This document shows, piece after piece, positions 22,942-30,019 of a DNA stretch of 38,128 nucleotides (position 1 is the stretch's first letter; every line of letters starts with the position of its first letter). This stretch comes from Candidatus Omnitrophota bacterium. GTDB taxonomy: Bacteria > Omnitrophota > Gorgyraeia > Gygaellales > Profunditerraquicolaceae. The stretch covers positions 1 to 38,128 of the forward strand of contig VGKK01000002.1 of the NCBI GenBank assembly GCA_016867095.1. Reading direction: 5' to 3'. The translations under genes and the position numbers were made by a program. The notes under the pieces were generated by a model, which saw only the letters and a list, made by a program, of their open reading frames with translations, was not told the DNA's origin and did not search any database.

Positions 22942-24474
22942 CTATACAAAAAAATCCCTATCCAAACTCCTATACTGTATCGCCTCTGATAGATGCCCTG
23001 TTTTGATATCTTGACTTCCCGCTAAATCCGCAATAGTTCTTGATACCTTCAATATTTTATCATAGGCCCGGGCGCTCAAATTTAATTCTGTCATCGCCAT
23101 TTTTAACAGCTCGCTTTCCTCCTTGCCTAACGCGCAGAATTTGCGCACCTGTTTATGGCTCATCTGGGCATTCCACCCCGGGGTTTCTTCCTGAAACCTT
23201 TGCTTCTGCATTACGCGCGCCTTATTTATCCTTTCCTTAATTTGGGCTGAATTTTCCGCGGGTTGAGTGCTGGCAAGCTCCTGATACCTGGCCGCCGGGA
23301 CTTCAATGTGGATGTCTATTCTATCTAATAGCGGCCCGGAGATTTTAGAGCGGTATTTATAAATCTCCTGCGTGGAGCAGCGGCACGCGGATTTAAAGTC
23401 ATAGTAGCGGCCGCATTTACAGGGGTTCATTGCCGCCACCAGCATAAAGGAAGCGGGAAAGACTAGGGATTTTTTCACGCGACAGACGCGGATAAACCCG
23501 TCTTCCAGGGGCTGGCGCAGCGTCTCCAGGCAGTCGCGGTGAAATTCAGGCAGCTCATCCAGGAAGAGCACTCCGTGGTGTGCCAGGCTGATTTCTCCGG
23601 GCTGCGGGATTGCCCCGCCGCCAATCAAGGCAATGCTGGATATGCTGTGGTGCGGGCTGCGAAAGGGCCGGACACTGATTAACCCATCTTTAGCCGGCAA
23701 AGTCCCCATTACTGAATGAATCCTGGTTATCTCCAAAGCCTCCTGGAGGCATAAATCCGGCATAATCGTGGGAATCCTTTTGGCGAGCATAGTCTTGCCG
23801 CTGCCCGGCGGGCCAATCATCAGCAGGTTGTGAGCGCCGGCCACGGCTATTTCAATGGCGCGTTTGGCTAAATACTGGCCCTTAACATCCTGAAAGTCCA
23901 GTGTATAGCCAGGGCTCTCTTTGAATAAATCCAGGATGTCTATTTGGCAGGGTTTGACTATGTCCGGATGATTTAGGAATTCCACGCTTTCCCGCAGTGT
24001 CTTTACGCCAAAGACAGCGACCGGCGAAACTATGGCCGCCTCTTTAGCGTTTTCCGCGGGCACGATAAGATTGTTAATTTTGGATTTGGCTGCCGCCATG
24101 CTCGCCGGTAAAATCCCCTGGCCGGGCCGCAGGGAGCCGTCCAATGCCAGCTCGCCGGCCACATAATAATCTTTCAGGCTTTGGCTGTTTAATTGCTCGC
24201 TGGCCGCCAGAACCCCCAGGGCAATCGCCAGGTCTAAAGAGGCGCCTTCCTTTTTTAGGCTGGAAGGCGCCAGGCTTACAGTGATTCTTCCTGCCGGCCA
24301 GGTAAATCCCGAGTTTTTAATCGCGGATTTAACTCGCTCCTTGCTCTCTCTTATTGCCGTATCTGCCAGGCCCACTACGGTTACGTTGGGCAGGCCGCGC
24401 GAGACATCCACTTCTATTTCAATAGGGTACGCCTCGATGCCTAATAAGCCGAAACTAAATACCCTTGCCAACAT
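22942..24474 (-). CDS. comM: ComM/YifB family Mg-chelatase-like AAA+ ATPase
   Basis: The 510-residue protein has the full family architecture. The N-terminal Lon-protease-like ChlI domain shows VDVSRGLPNVTVVGLADTA, RVKSAIKNSGF and LAPSSLKKEGASLDLAIALG. The AAA+ core has GPPGSGKTMLAKRIPTI, FRSPHHSISSIALIGGG, GVLFLDELPEF and VAAMNPCKCGRY. The zinc-like cysteines CKCGRYYDFKSACRC are present. The C-terminal domain ends HLSEAIQYRSLDRDFFV. ComM is a hexameric helicase that promotes branch migration during natural transformation. I chose ATG 24474 because GAGGAGG lies ~8 nt upstream; a GTG 9 nt earlier overlaps that site. A diverged copy of the last ~18 codons lies 1.6 kb downstream. In Acinetobacter, comM is a known insertion hot spot. 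Confidence 0.95.
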   Translation of the reverse strand: MLARVFSFGLLGIEAYPIEIEVDVSRGLPNVTVVGLADTAIRESKERVKSAIKNSGFTWPAGRITVSLAPSSLKKEGASLDLAIALGVLAASEQLNSQSLKDYYVAGELALDGSLRPGQGILPASMAAAKSKINNLIVPAENAKEAAIVSPVAVFGVKTLRESVEFLNHPDIVKPCQIDILDLFKESPGYTLDFQDVKGQYLAKRAIEIAVAGAHNLLMIGPPGSGKTMLAKRIPTIMPDLCLQEALEITRIHSVMGTLPAKDGLISVRPFRSPHHSISSIALIGGGAIPQPGEISLAHHGVLFLDELPEFHRDCLETLRQPLEDGFIRVCRVKKSLVFPASFMLVAAMNPCKCGRYYDFKSACRCSTQEIYKYRSKISGPLLDRIDIHIEVPAARYQELASTQPAENSAQIKERINKARVMQKQRFQEETPGWNAQMSHKQVRKFCALGKEESELLKMAMTELNLSARAYDKILKVSRTIADLAGSQDIKTGHLSEAIQYRSLDRDFFV

Positions 24475-24491
24475 AGCTACCACCTCCTCAA

Positions 24492-24744
24492 ATGAAGCCG
24501 AGACTTACGGAGCGAACACCCGGCTGTATTTGAACAGCCGGTGTGCCGCTTGTGTGGCAAGCGAACGTAAGTCTCTGGCTGAATTTGACCCAGCACTAAT
24601 TTTTATAAACTCTTATCTCTATATCTTAAGAGTTGATGCCAATGCAGCCTCTATGAGATATCTTTAAGCGTTGTATAAAATTAGTGCTGGGTAAGTTCGG
24701 GCACATAACTTGCGTCACCCAGGCTCCGCAAGTTATGCCCTCAC
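24492..24744 (-). repeat. BIME-like palindromic element, copy B (linker inverted)
   Basis: Order: foot ATGAAGCC, hairpin GAGACTTACG/CGTAAGTCTC with inner CACCCGGCTGT/ACAGCCGGTGTG stem, GGCTGAA, GACCCAGCACTAATTTTTAT, ~75 bp linker, its complement ending TAGTGCTGGG, GTTC, hairpin CATAACTTGCG/CGCAAGTTATG, foot TCAC. The linker aligns with copies C and E only when reverse-complemented. It lies upstream of comM and, with copy C, fills most of the 694 bp gap 24475-25168. Confidence 0.85.
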
Positions 24745-24783
24745 TTCTAATAGACGTAAGAGGCGGTAAAATCTAACTAAGAA

Positions 24784-25006
24784 TTTTAATGAAGCCACAG
24801 CTTAGCGAGCAATAAGCGAAGCTAAGCTGTTTGGCTGAATTAACCCAGCACTAATTTTATGAAACGCTTGAGATAGCTCATAGGCGTTGCTTCCGAATCG
24901 ACCCCCCCTATAAGATAGAGATAAAACTCTATAAAAATTAGTGCTGGGTTTAATTCGCACAGTAACTTACGTTCACTTCGTTTCGTAAGTTACGTGCTCA
25001 TTAAAA
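24784..25006 (+). repeat. BIME-like palindromic element, copy C
   Basis: Outer arms TTTTAATGA and TCATTAAAA pair perfectly. Inside them: hairpin CAGCTTAGC/GCTAAGCTG, GAATTAA, stem CCCAGCACTAATTTTAT, linker beginning GAAACGCTTGAGATAGCTCA, complementary stem, TTTAATTC, and hairpin GTAACTTACG/CGTAAGTTAC. This is the most symmetrical copy. It follows copy B after ~45 bp. Confidence 0.88.
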
Positions 25007-25014
25007 ATCCTTGC

Positions 25015-25059
25015 CCCGTTAGAAATTTTATGCTAATCTATAAACGTATTTCTAACGGG
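25015..25059. repeat. 12-bp perfect inverted repeat before the PAP2-like gene
   Basis: CCCGTTAGAAAT and ATTTCTAACGGG are separated by 21 bp and followed by ATTTGCTTTTTG. It could end transcription leaving the repeat region or be an operator next to the promoter at 25062. Confidence 0.55.
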
Positions 25060-25061
25060 AT

Positions 25062-25090
25062 TTGCTTTTTGCCCATTCCGATTATATAAT
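25062..25090 (+). promoter_or_regulatory. Sigma70-type promoter for the PAP2-like gene
   Basis: TTGCTT and TATAAT are separated by 17 bp. The predicted start is near 25097, giving a ~70 nt leader before ATG 25169. Confidence 0.65.
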
Positions 25091-25168
25091 CTAAAATTAC
25101 GGTAATGAGGAACAAAACCTATTGTGGGACTTAAGGAAAGAAAAAAAGCCTGCTGCGGGAGCTGACTA

Positions 25169-25618
25169 ATGAAAAACATATTTACCCAGCTGATTAATAA
25201 TAGAGTATTGCTGGTTACGCTTTCTGGCTGGGTTATTGCCCAGGGCATTAAGGTGTTAATCGGGGTTGTCCGCTATAGAAAAATTGATTTCCGCTGGTTT
25301 GTAGGCACCGGCGGCATGCCTTCGGCCCACGCCACCGGCGCTTCGTGCCTGGCCACCGCCATTGGCTTAGAGTACGGCTTTCAGAGCGTTTCTTTTGCCC
25401 TGGCCGCCACATTTGCGATTGTGGTGATGTTTGACGCGCAGGGCGTACGCCGGGCCACCGGCAAGCAGGCCAGGATATTGAACAAGATTACTGAGGATAT
25501 TTACTGGCGGGGCAGGATTAATGAAGACCGGCTGCGCGAATTGGTCGGACATACGCCCGTAGAGGTTATTGCTGGGTTTCTTTTGGGAATAATCATCGCC
25601 TTAATCGCGGCAATATAG
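25169..25618 (+). CDS. Divergent PAP2 family membrane protein (YuiD-like)
   Basis: The 149-residue protein has about four hydrophobic segments. Conserved family stretches are GWVIAQGIKVLI, FVGTGGMPSAHATGASCLAT, VMFDAQGVRRATGKQA and ELVGHTPVEVIAGFLLGI. The GMPSAH and GHTPVEV pieces correspond to the phosphatase-like signature of acid phosphatase/haloperoxidase relatives. B. subtilis YuiD and plant DUF212 proteins share this layout. A phospholipid or polyprenyl-phosphate substrate is possible but not shown. It has its own promoter and stands between palindromic repeats. Confidence 0.9.
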   Translation: MKNIFTQLINNRVLLVTLSGWVIAQGIKVLIGVVRYRKIDFRWFVGTGGMPSAHATGASCLATAIGLEYGFQSVSFALAATFAIVVMFDAQGVRRATGKQARILNKITEDIYWRGRINEDRLRELVGHTPVEVIAGFLLGIIIALIAAI

Positions 25619-25677
25619 ACATTCTAATCAGTTTAGCAGGCTCGAGAAACTATAACTACAGTAAGACATCTCGAAAG

Positions 25678-25813
25678 CGAATATCAGAAGACCAGAGTAT
25701 CAGAACGGGATTATCAGAGTATCAGATTATCAGAAAAAACGCGAAATTTCCCTACTTCCGGTATTCTGATAATCTGATTTTCTCGCTCTGATATTCTGAT
25801 GGTCTGATACTCG
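25678..25813. repeat. TATCAGA-type iterated palindrome
   Basis: The left arm iterates TATCAGA (five near-perfect units, with CAGA variants). The right arm carries the complementary TCTGATA units. The outer ends CGAATATCAGA and TCTGATACTCG pair. The architecture is the same as the AAGTCAAAA palindromes but with a different unit. It occupies most of the gap before the L,D-transpeptidase gene. Confidence 0.85.
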
Positions 25814-25859
25814 TAATTAATTAAAGCTATAAGGATACATTATATCGGGAGGTAACAAG

Positions 25860-26678
25860 GTGAAGAAGAAATTGTGGTTAATCATCATTGCCTGTTTTCT
25901 GGCAGGTCTAATAGTCCTGGCGTTTGTTAATCTCAGGAAAAATAGGGCGCCCTTAATTGCCAAGACCGGCGGCGCTGTTTCCGCGTCCAGCTTACTTAGC
26001 CAGGCCAGGGCTTTGGAGGCCAAGGGCAATCTCCTGGAAGCCAAAGCAACGTATCAAGAGCTGGTTAATAATTTTTCCAATTCCGGCGAGATGATGAATT
26101 GGCAGAAGAAACTGGAAGATATAAATATAAAGTTATTATTCAGCCCCGCTATAACCCTCAACAGCCAGCTTTACCAAATCAGGGCGGGTGATACCCTGGC
26201 GAAGATTGCCAGGGAATTTAAGACCACGGTGGAGCTGATTAAAAAAAGCAACAGCCTCGCCGACGATAAAATTATCCCAGGCAGGAAGATTAAGGTATGG
26301 ACAGCGCCTTTTAGCATATTGATAGATAAATCTCAAAATACGCTCATCTTAAAGACTGATGAAGAGATTTTTAAGACTTATATTGTTTCCACGGGTGCAA
26401 ATAATTCCACTCCCGTCGGTAATTTCAGGATTACCAATAAGCTTTCCAACCCCACCTGGTTTAAGGCAGGCGCGGTAGTCCTCGCGGACAGCCCGGAGAA
26501 TATCTTGGGCACGCGCTGGCTGGGTTTTGACCTGGCTGGTTACGGAATACACGGCACTACCGAGCCGCAAAGCCTGGGTAAGCAGGTTACCCAGGGCTGC
26601 GTGCGCATGGCTAATGCCGAGGTTGAAGAACTATATACCATCGTCCCCGTGGGCACAGAAGTTACCACCGTTGATTGA
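25860..26678 (+). CDS. LysM-L,D-transpeptidase (YkuD family)
   Basis: The 272-residue envelope protein has an N-terminal membrane anchor (LWLIIIACFLAGLIVLAFV). A helical tetratricopeptide-like stretch (~45-85: LLSQARALEAKGNLLEAKAT) precedes a LysM domain (~103-147: YQIRAGDTLAKIAREFKTTV). The YkuD catalytic domain follows, with the active-site pattern HGTTEPQSLGKQVTQGCVRM, His231 and Cys247. It forms meso-DAP to meso-DAP crosslinks or attaches proteins to peptidoglycan. The GTG start at 25860 has a good GGGAGGT site 6-8 nt upstream. Directly after the stop codon the BIME-like copy D begins. Confidence 0.93.
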   Translation: MKKKLWLIIIACFLAGLIVLAFVNLRKNRAPLIAKTGGAVSASSLLSQARALEAKGNLLEAKATYQELVNNFSNSGEMMNWQKKLEDINIKLLFSPAITLNSQLYQIRAGDTLAKIAREFKTTVELIKKSNSLADDKIIPGRKIKVWTAPFSILIDKSQNTLILKTDEEIFKTYIVSTGANNSTPVGNFRITNKLSNPTWFKAGAVVLADSPENILGTRWLGFDLAGYGIHGTTEPQSLGKQVTQGCVRMANAEVEELYTIVPVGTEVTTVD

Positions 26679-26929
26679 GTGAGGACATAACTTATGGAGC
26701 TCGAAGAGCTACATAAGTTATGTGTCCGAACTCATCCAGCACTTATTTTTGCAATTGTGCTGGAGTTACAAATCAAGCGATAGAGCGAAACTATTCCTTG
26801 AGTTAACTCAAGTGCTTTTTTAAAAATAAGTGCTGGATTAAATTCGCAGACGCCGGAGGTATTAAAAATATAAGCAGCTATAACTTACGTCGTCCGCCTA
26901 TGGCGGACTTCCGTAAGTTATCTGCTCAT
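26679..26929 (-). repeat. BIME-like palindromic element, copy D (linker inverted, with a 28-nt extra segment)
   Basis: Foot GTGAGG, hairpin ACATAACTTATG/CATAAGTTATGT, CGAACTC, ATCCAGCACTTATTTTT, linker, complementary AAAAATAAGTGCTGGAT, AAATTCGCAG. A segment with GGAGGT follows, found in no other copy. Then come hairpin ATAACTTACG/CGTAAGTTAT with inner GTCCGCC/GGCGGAC, and foot TCAT. It ends 5 nt before the accA start codon. Confidence 0.85.
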
Positions 26930-26934
26930 TTAAT

Positions 26935-27882
26935 ATGGCAGGACTTGATTTTGAAAAACCGATTACCGAGTTAGAGAGGAAAATCCAGGAGCTGAAGAAT
27001 TTTATCTCGGATAAAAAGATTGACCTTAGCTCCGAAGTCAGGCGCCTGGAAGAAAAACTGGAGCACCTTAAGAAAGATACCTATGGCAGCTTAAGTGCTT
27101 GGCAAAGGGTGCAGATCGCCCGGCATCCGCAAAGGCCTTACACCCTGGATTATGTCAACCTGATTATGCCCGATTTTATAGAAATACACGGCGACAGGAA
27201 TTTTTCCGACGATAAAGCCATCATTTGCGGGTTCGCGAAAATAGACAATAAGAAAATTATGATTATCGGGCATCAGAAGGGCAGGGATACCAAGGAGAAC
27301 CTGAAGCGGAACTTTGGCTGCGCGCACCCGGAAGGGTACCGCAAGGCCTTAAGGGCGATGCAATTGGCGGAGAAATTCGCTTTGCCGGTAGTGATATTTA
27401 TTGATACTCCCGGCGCTTATCCGGGGGTAGGCGCGGAAGAGCGCGGCCAGGCCCAGGCGATTGCCTTGAATTTACGGGAGATGGTTTTGGTAACTACGCC
27501 CATTATCTCCATTGTAATCGGCGAGGGCGGCTCAGGCGGGGCATTAGGTATTGGTGTTGCCGACAGGGTTTGTGTTTTAGAGAATGCCTACTATTCGGTA
27601 ATTTCTCCCGAGGGCTGCGCCGCGATATTATGGAAAGACGGCTCCAAGGCGGCGGATGCGGCCGAGGTATTAAAACTTACGGCGCCGGATTTATTAAAGA
27701 TGGGCCTCATTGACGAGATAGTCCCTGAGCCGCTGGGAGGGGCGCATCGCGACCCTCAGAAGGCCGCCGGGACTTTAAAGGAATTGATCAAAAGGAATTT
27801 AAAGGATTTGGAATCGCTGAGCAAGGAAAACCTTTTAAAATTAAGGTATAAGAAATTTAGGGGAATGGGTGTTACCGGATGA
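26935..27882 (+). CDS. accA: Acetyl-CoA carboxylase carboxyltransferase subunit alpha
   Basis: The 315-residue subunit, with AccD, transfers carboxyl from biotin to acetyl-CoA in fatty acid synthesis. The N-terminus MAGLDFEKPITELERKIQEL is the family standard, so the start is secure even though no SD precedes it. The rest is canonical: LTAWQR-like SAWQRVQIARHPQRPYTLDY, FIEIHGDRNFSDD, GHQKGRDTKEN, PEGYRKALRAM, DTPGAYPGVGAEERGQAQAI, IGEGGSGGALGIGV and YSVISPEGCAAILWKD. accD is not in the window. The stop overlaps the PadR-like start (ATGA), so the two are translationally coupled. The 5' leader carries repeat copy D. Confidence 0.97.
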   Translation: MAGLDFEKPITELERKIQELKNFISDKKIDLSSEVRRLEEKLEHLKKDTYGSLSAWQRVQIARHPQRPYTLDYVNLIMPDFIEIHGDRNFSDDKAIICGFAKIDNKKIMIIGHQKGRDTKENLKRNFGCAHPEGYRKALRAMQLAEKFALPVVIFIDTPGAYPGVGAEERGQAQAIALNLREMVLVTTPIISIVIGEGGSGGALGIGVADRVCVLENAYYSVISPEGCAAILWKDGSKAADAAEVLKLTAPDLLKMGLIDEIVPEPLGGAHRDPQKAAGTLKELIKRNLKDLESLSKENLLKLRYKKFRGMGVTG

Positions 27883-28394
27883 TTGAACACGAGCTGCTGT
27901 TATTGGGGCTGCTTAAGGAAAACCCCAAGCACGGCTATGAAATAAAAAGAAAGATTAAAGAAATTATTTCTCTGTTTGCCGGCGGCAACCCCAAGTCCAT
28001 ATATTACCCTTTAAAGATACTGGAGAAAAAAGGCCTGGTGGTAAAGCGCGCCAGGAGGGTCGGCCGCCGGCCGCAGCGGCTGGTTTATGCCTTGACCCAA
28101 AAAGGAGAAAGCCGCTTTAACGGCCTGCTGACTCAAAGCCTGTTGAATTTTAAACGGCCGCAGTTTAGCTTGGACTTGAGCCTCTATTTCCTGAATTATA
28201 TAAAACCGCAAGTCGCTCAGCGCAGGCTGCAGGCGCGGCTGTTCGTCCTGGAGAAGCTGGCCAGGGAGATAAAAGAGCTGGCAGCTTCCTTGAGAAATAA
28301 AAAAATTCTGTCGCTGACGCTTATTTTAGAGCACGACCTGAAAATGGTAGAGGCTGAATGCAAATTCCTTGCCGGCCTGATAAAAACCCTGTAA
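27879..28394 (+). CDS. PadR-family transcriptional regulator
   Basis: The 171-residue protein has an N-terminal winged helix: EHELLLLGLLKENPKHGYEI, SIYYPLKILEKKGLV and RRPQRLVYALTQKGESRF are diagnostic for PadR-like proteins. A helical C-terminal dimerisation part follows (~95-171), as in the PadR/Vir class. It overlaps the accA stop by 4 nt. PadR regulators often control efflux transporters, and an efflux cluster begins 530 bp downstream, but a direct link is inference. Confidence 0.88.
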   Translation: MIEHELLLLGLLKENPKHGYEIKRKIKEIISLFAGGNPKSIYYPLKILEKKGLVVKRARRVGRRPQRLVYALTQKGESRFNGLLTQSLLNFKRPQFSLDLSLYFLNYIKPQVAQRRLQARLFVLEKLAREIKELAASLRNKKILSLTLILEHDLKMVEAECKFLAGLIKTL

Positions 28395-28426
28395 AGGGAG
28401 ATATTTTTTCTCTGGAAAGGAGAAGA

Positions 28427-28558
28427 ATGCGCCTTGCACGTAAAATCGCTACCGGCTTAGTTTTAATATTTTTAGCAGTTTCTGTTTACGGATGCGCCTT
28501 AGTCGGCGCCGCCATCAGCGCCGGTATTGCCTACGGCCTTTACCAAGCTACCAAATAG
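28427..28558 (+). CDS. Small lipoprotein
   Basis: The 43-residue peptide reads MRLARKIATGLVLIFLAVSV, then a lipobox-like YGC with the cysteine near residue 23, then a Gly/Ala-rich tail ending YQATK. It is preceded by a strong GGAAAGGAG site with correct spacing, which fixes the start. Small glycine-rich lipoproteins of this kind are common in Gram-negative envelopes; the function is unknown. Confidence 0.7.
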   Translation: MRLARKIATGLVLIFLAVSVYGCALVGAAISAGIAYGLYQATK

Positions 28559-28589
28559 AGCGCCCCCTTCCTTTCGAGTATTTTCCCCC

Positions 28590-28618
28590 TTGACAGATTC
28601 AAAAGAGCCTGATACACT
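28590..28618 (+). promoter_or_regulatory. Sigma70-type promoter for the AbrB-like/efflux region
   Basis: TTGACA and TACACT are separated by 17 bp. Repeated CATAC/CATAT words (28630-28655) lie just downstream, a possible operator for the AbrB-like protein encoded next. Confidence 0.7.
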
Positions 28619-28684
28619 TTCCCTATAAATCATACAAATCAGTCATATCATACCAATGGCTTAATAAGCGCAAGGAGGAGGAAA

Positions 28685-28906
28685 ATGAACGGCCATTTAA
28701 AATGCAAGATTTACGGCGCGGCAACGGTTGGCGAAAGGGGGCAGGTGGTCATTCCGGCGGAAATCCGCAAGACCTTCAAGGTTAAGGCTGGCGACAAACT
28801 GATTGTTTTTGCCCGGCCAGGCGGGATGATCGGCTTGGTTCCGACCGAGGAATTTAACCGGTTTTTGAACGAAGCGACGGAAGTTCTAGCCCAATTTAAA
28901 AAATAA
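28685..28906 (+). CDS. AbrB/MazE/SpoVT-like DNA-binding protein
   Basis: The 73-residue protein has a swapped-hairpin beta-barrel. ATVGERGQVVIPAEIRKTFK, VKAGDKLIVFARPGGMIGLV is the family signature, followed by a short helix. A strong AAGGAGGAGG site precedes the ATG. No toxin gene lies beside it, so it is more likely a transition-state-type regulator than an antitoxin. It lies first in the transcript that continues into the tolC remnant and could regulate it. Confidence 0.88.
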   Translation: MNGHLKCKIYGAATVGERGQVVIPAEIRKTFKVKAGDKLIVFARPGGMIGLVPTEEFNRFLNEATEVLAQFKK

Positions 28907-28926
28907 AGCCAGAGAGACCGCTCTCT

Positions 28927-29991
28927 ATGAAAAAGCCTATCTTTTTTTCTTTAATTTTATGTTTTTTAACTTTTCTCTGCCGAGGGGCAAGGGCCGAGGA
29001 GGTTTTTCTCTGGCAGGAGTGCCTTGCCGAGGCTAAGAAGAACCACCCGGACCTGGTTTCTGCGGTAGAGAGCACTAATCAGAAAAAATCCAATAAGACC
29101 ATCGCTGCCAGCGGCCTTTTTCCGCAAATTGACGCCAACCTCTCCGGCTCCACCGCAAAGACCAGCGCTGCCGGCACAAGCGCCACCGCCGATTCTTATA
29201 CTTACGACCTCAGCGGCACGCAGCTTATCTTTGACGGGTTTAAGACGCTGAATAACGTGCACTCCGCTGCCGAAGATATCAAGGCCAGCCAAGACAGTTA
29301 TCTGTTTACTTCTTCCCAGGTCAGGTTAAATCTACACACCGCGTTTATTAATTTATTGAAGGCGCAGGAATTAATTAAGGTTACCGAGGAGATTATTAAA
29401 ATCAGAAGGGACAACCTGCAATTAATCGCCCTCGGTTATGAATCAGGCTTGGAGCATAAGGGCGCTTTATTGACGGCTGAGGCCAGCCTTGCGGAGGCAA
29501 ATTTTGAATTGGCGCAGGCAAAGAGGGACATCAGCCAGTACCAGCGGCAGCTGACCAAGGAAATGGGCCGCCAGGAATTTAAGCCGATGTCGGTAAAGGG
29601 AGATTTTACGGTGCGCGACGCGGCTCTTGAAAAGCCGGATTTGGAAGCTCTGGCCAAAAGCCACCCTTCTTTATTAAAGGCGCTGGCTACCAGAAATGCC
29701 GCGGCCTTTGATATTAAGTCTGCCTACGCGGATTTTTACCCGGCGCTTTCCGGCAGCGCAGGGGCGAATAAAAAGAGCGCGCACTGGCCGCCGAAAGACG
29801 ACAATTGGAATTTAGGCCTAGAAGTAACGCTGCCGGTATTTGAGGGCGGCCGGCGCCTCGGCGCTCATCACCATTTTTGCCGGGTGGACAGTGAGGGTTT
29901 CTTCGTTTTCCGTAATCCTGGCTACCGCCTTTTCCTTAATCATGGGGATATTGTTCGGGCTTTGGCCGGCGCAGAAAGCCGCCCAGCTTGA
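28927..29991 (+). pseudogene. Truncated TolC-family outer-membrane factor fused out of frame to a MacB tail
   Basis: Residues 1-~310 are a TolC-like protein: signal peptide (SLILCFLTFLCRGARA), WQECLAEAKKNHPDLVSA, SGLFPQIDANLSGS, TQLIFDGFKT, VRLNLHTAFINLLKAQE and LEVTLPVFEGGRRLG. The second half of the repeat, about 100 residues, is missing. After 29860 the frame reads unrelated residues (HHHFCRVDSEGFF...) only because it enters another gene's 3' end in the wrong frame. It should not form a complete barrel-tunnel. The junction is within GGCCGGCGCCTCGGCG. A 6-bp stem AGAGAG/CTCTCT abuts the start codon and no clear SD is visible. Confidence 0.85.
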
Positions 29992-30019
29992 CCCGATTGA
30001 AGCCTTAAGGTATGAATAA
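29852..30019 (+). pseudogene. 3' end of a MacB-like (FtsX family) permease gene
   Basis: In the frame ending with TAA at 30017-30019 the sequence reads ALITIFAGWTVRVSSF, SVILATAFSLIMGILFGLWP, AQKAAQLDPIEALRYE. This is the last transmembrane helix and signature tail (GxWPAxKAAxLDPIEALRYE) of MacB-type ABC permeases. Nothing else of the gene is left. Its stop overlaps the next tolC start by 8 nt, as expected in an intact operon. Confidence 0.88.

Noticed and set aside
24475..25168. CRISPR array in the repeat-rich gap
   Set aside because: The repeats are large, inverted and only two in number, with no regularly spaced direct repeats and no cas genes nearby.
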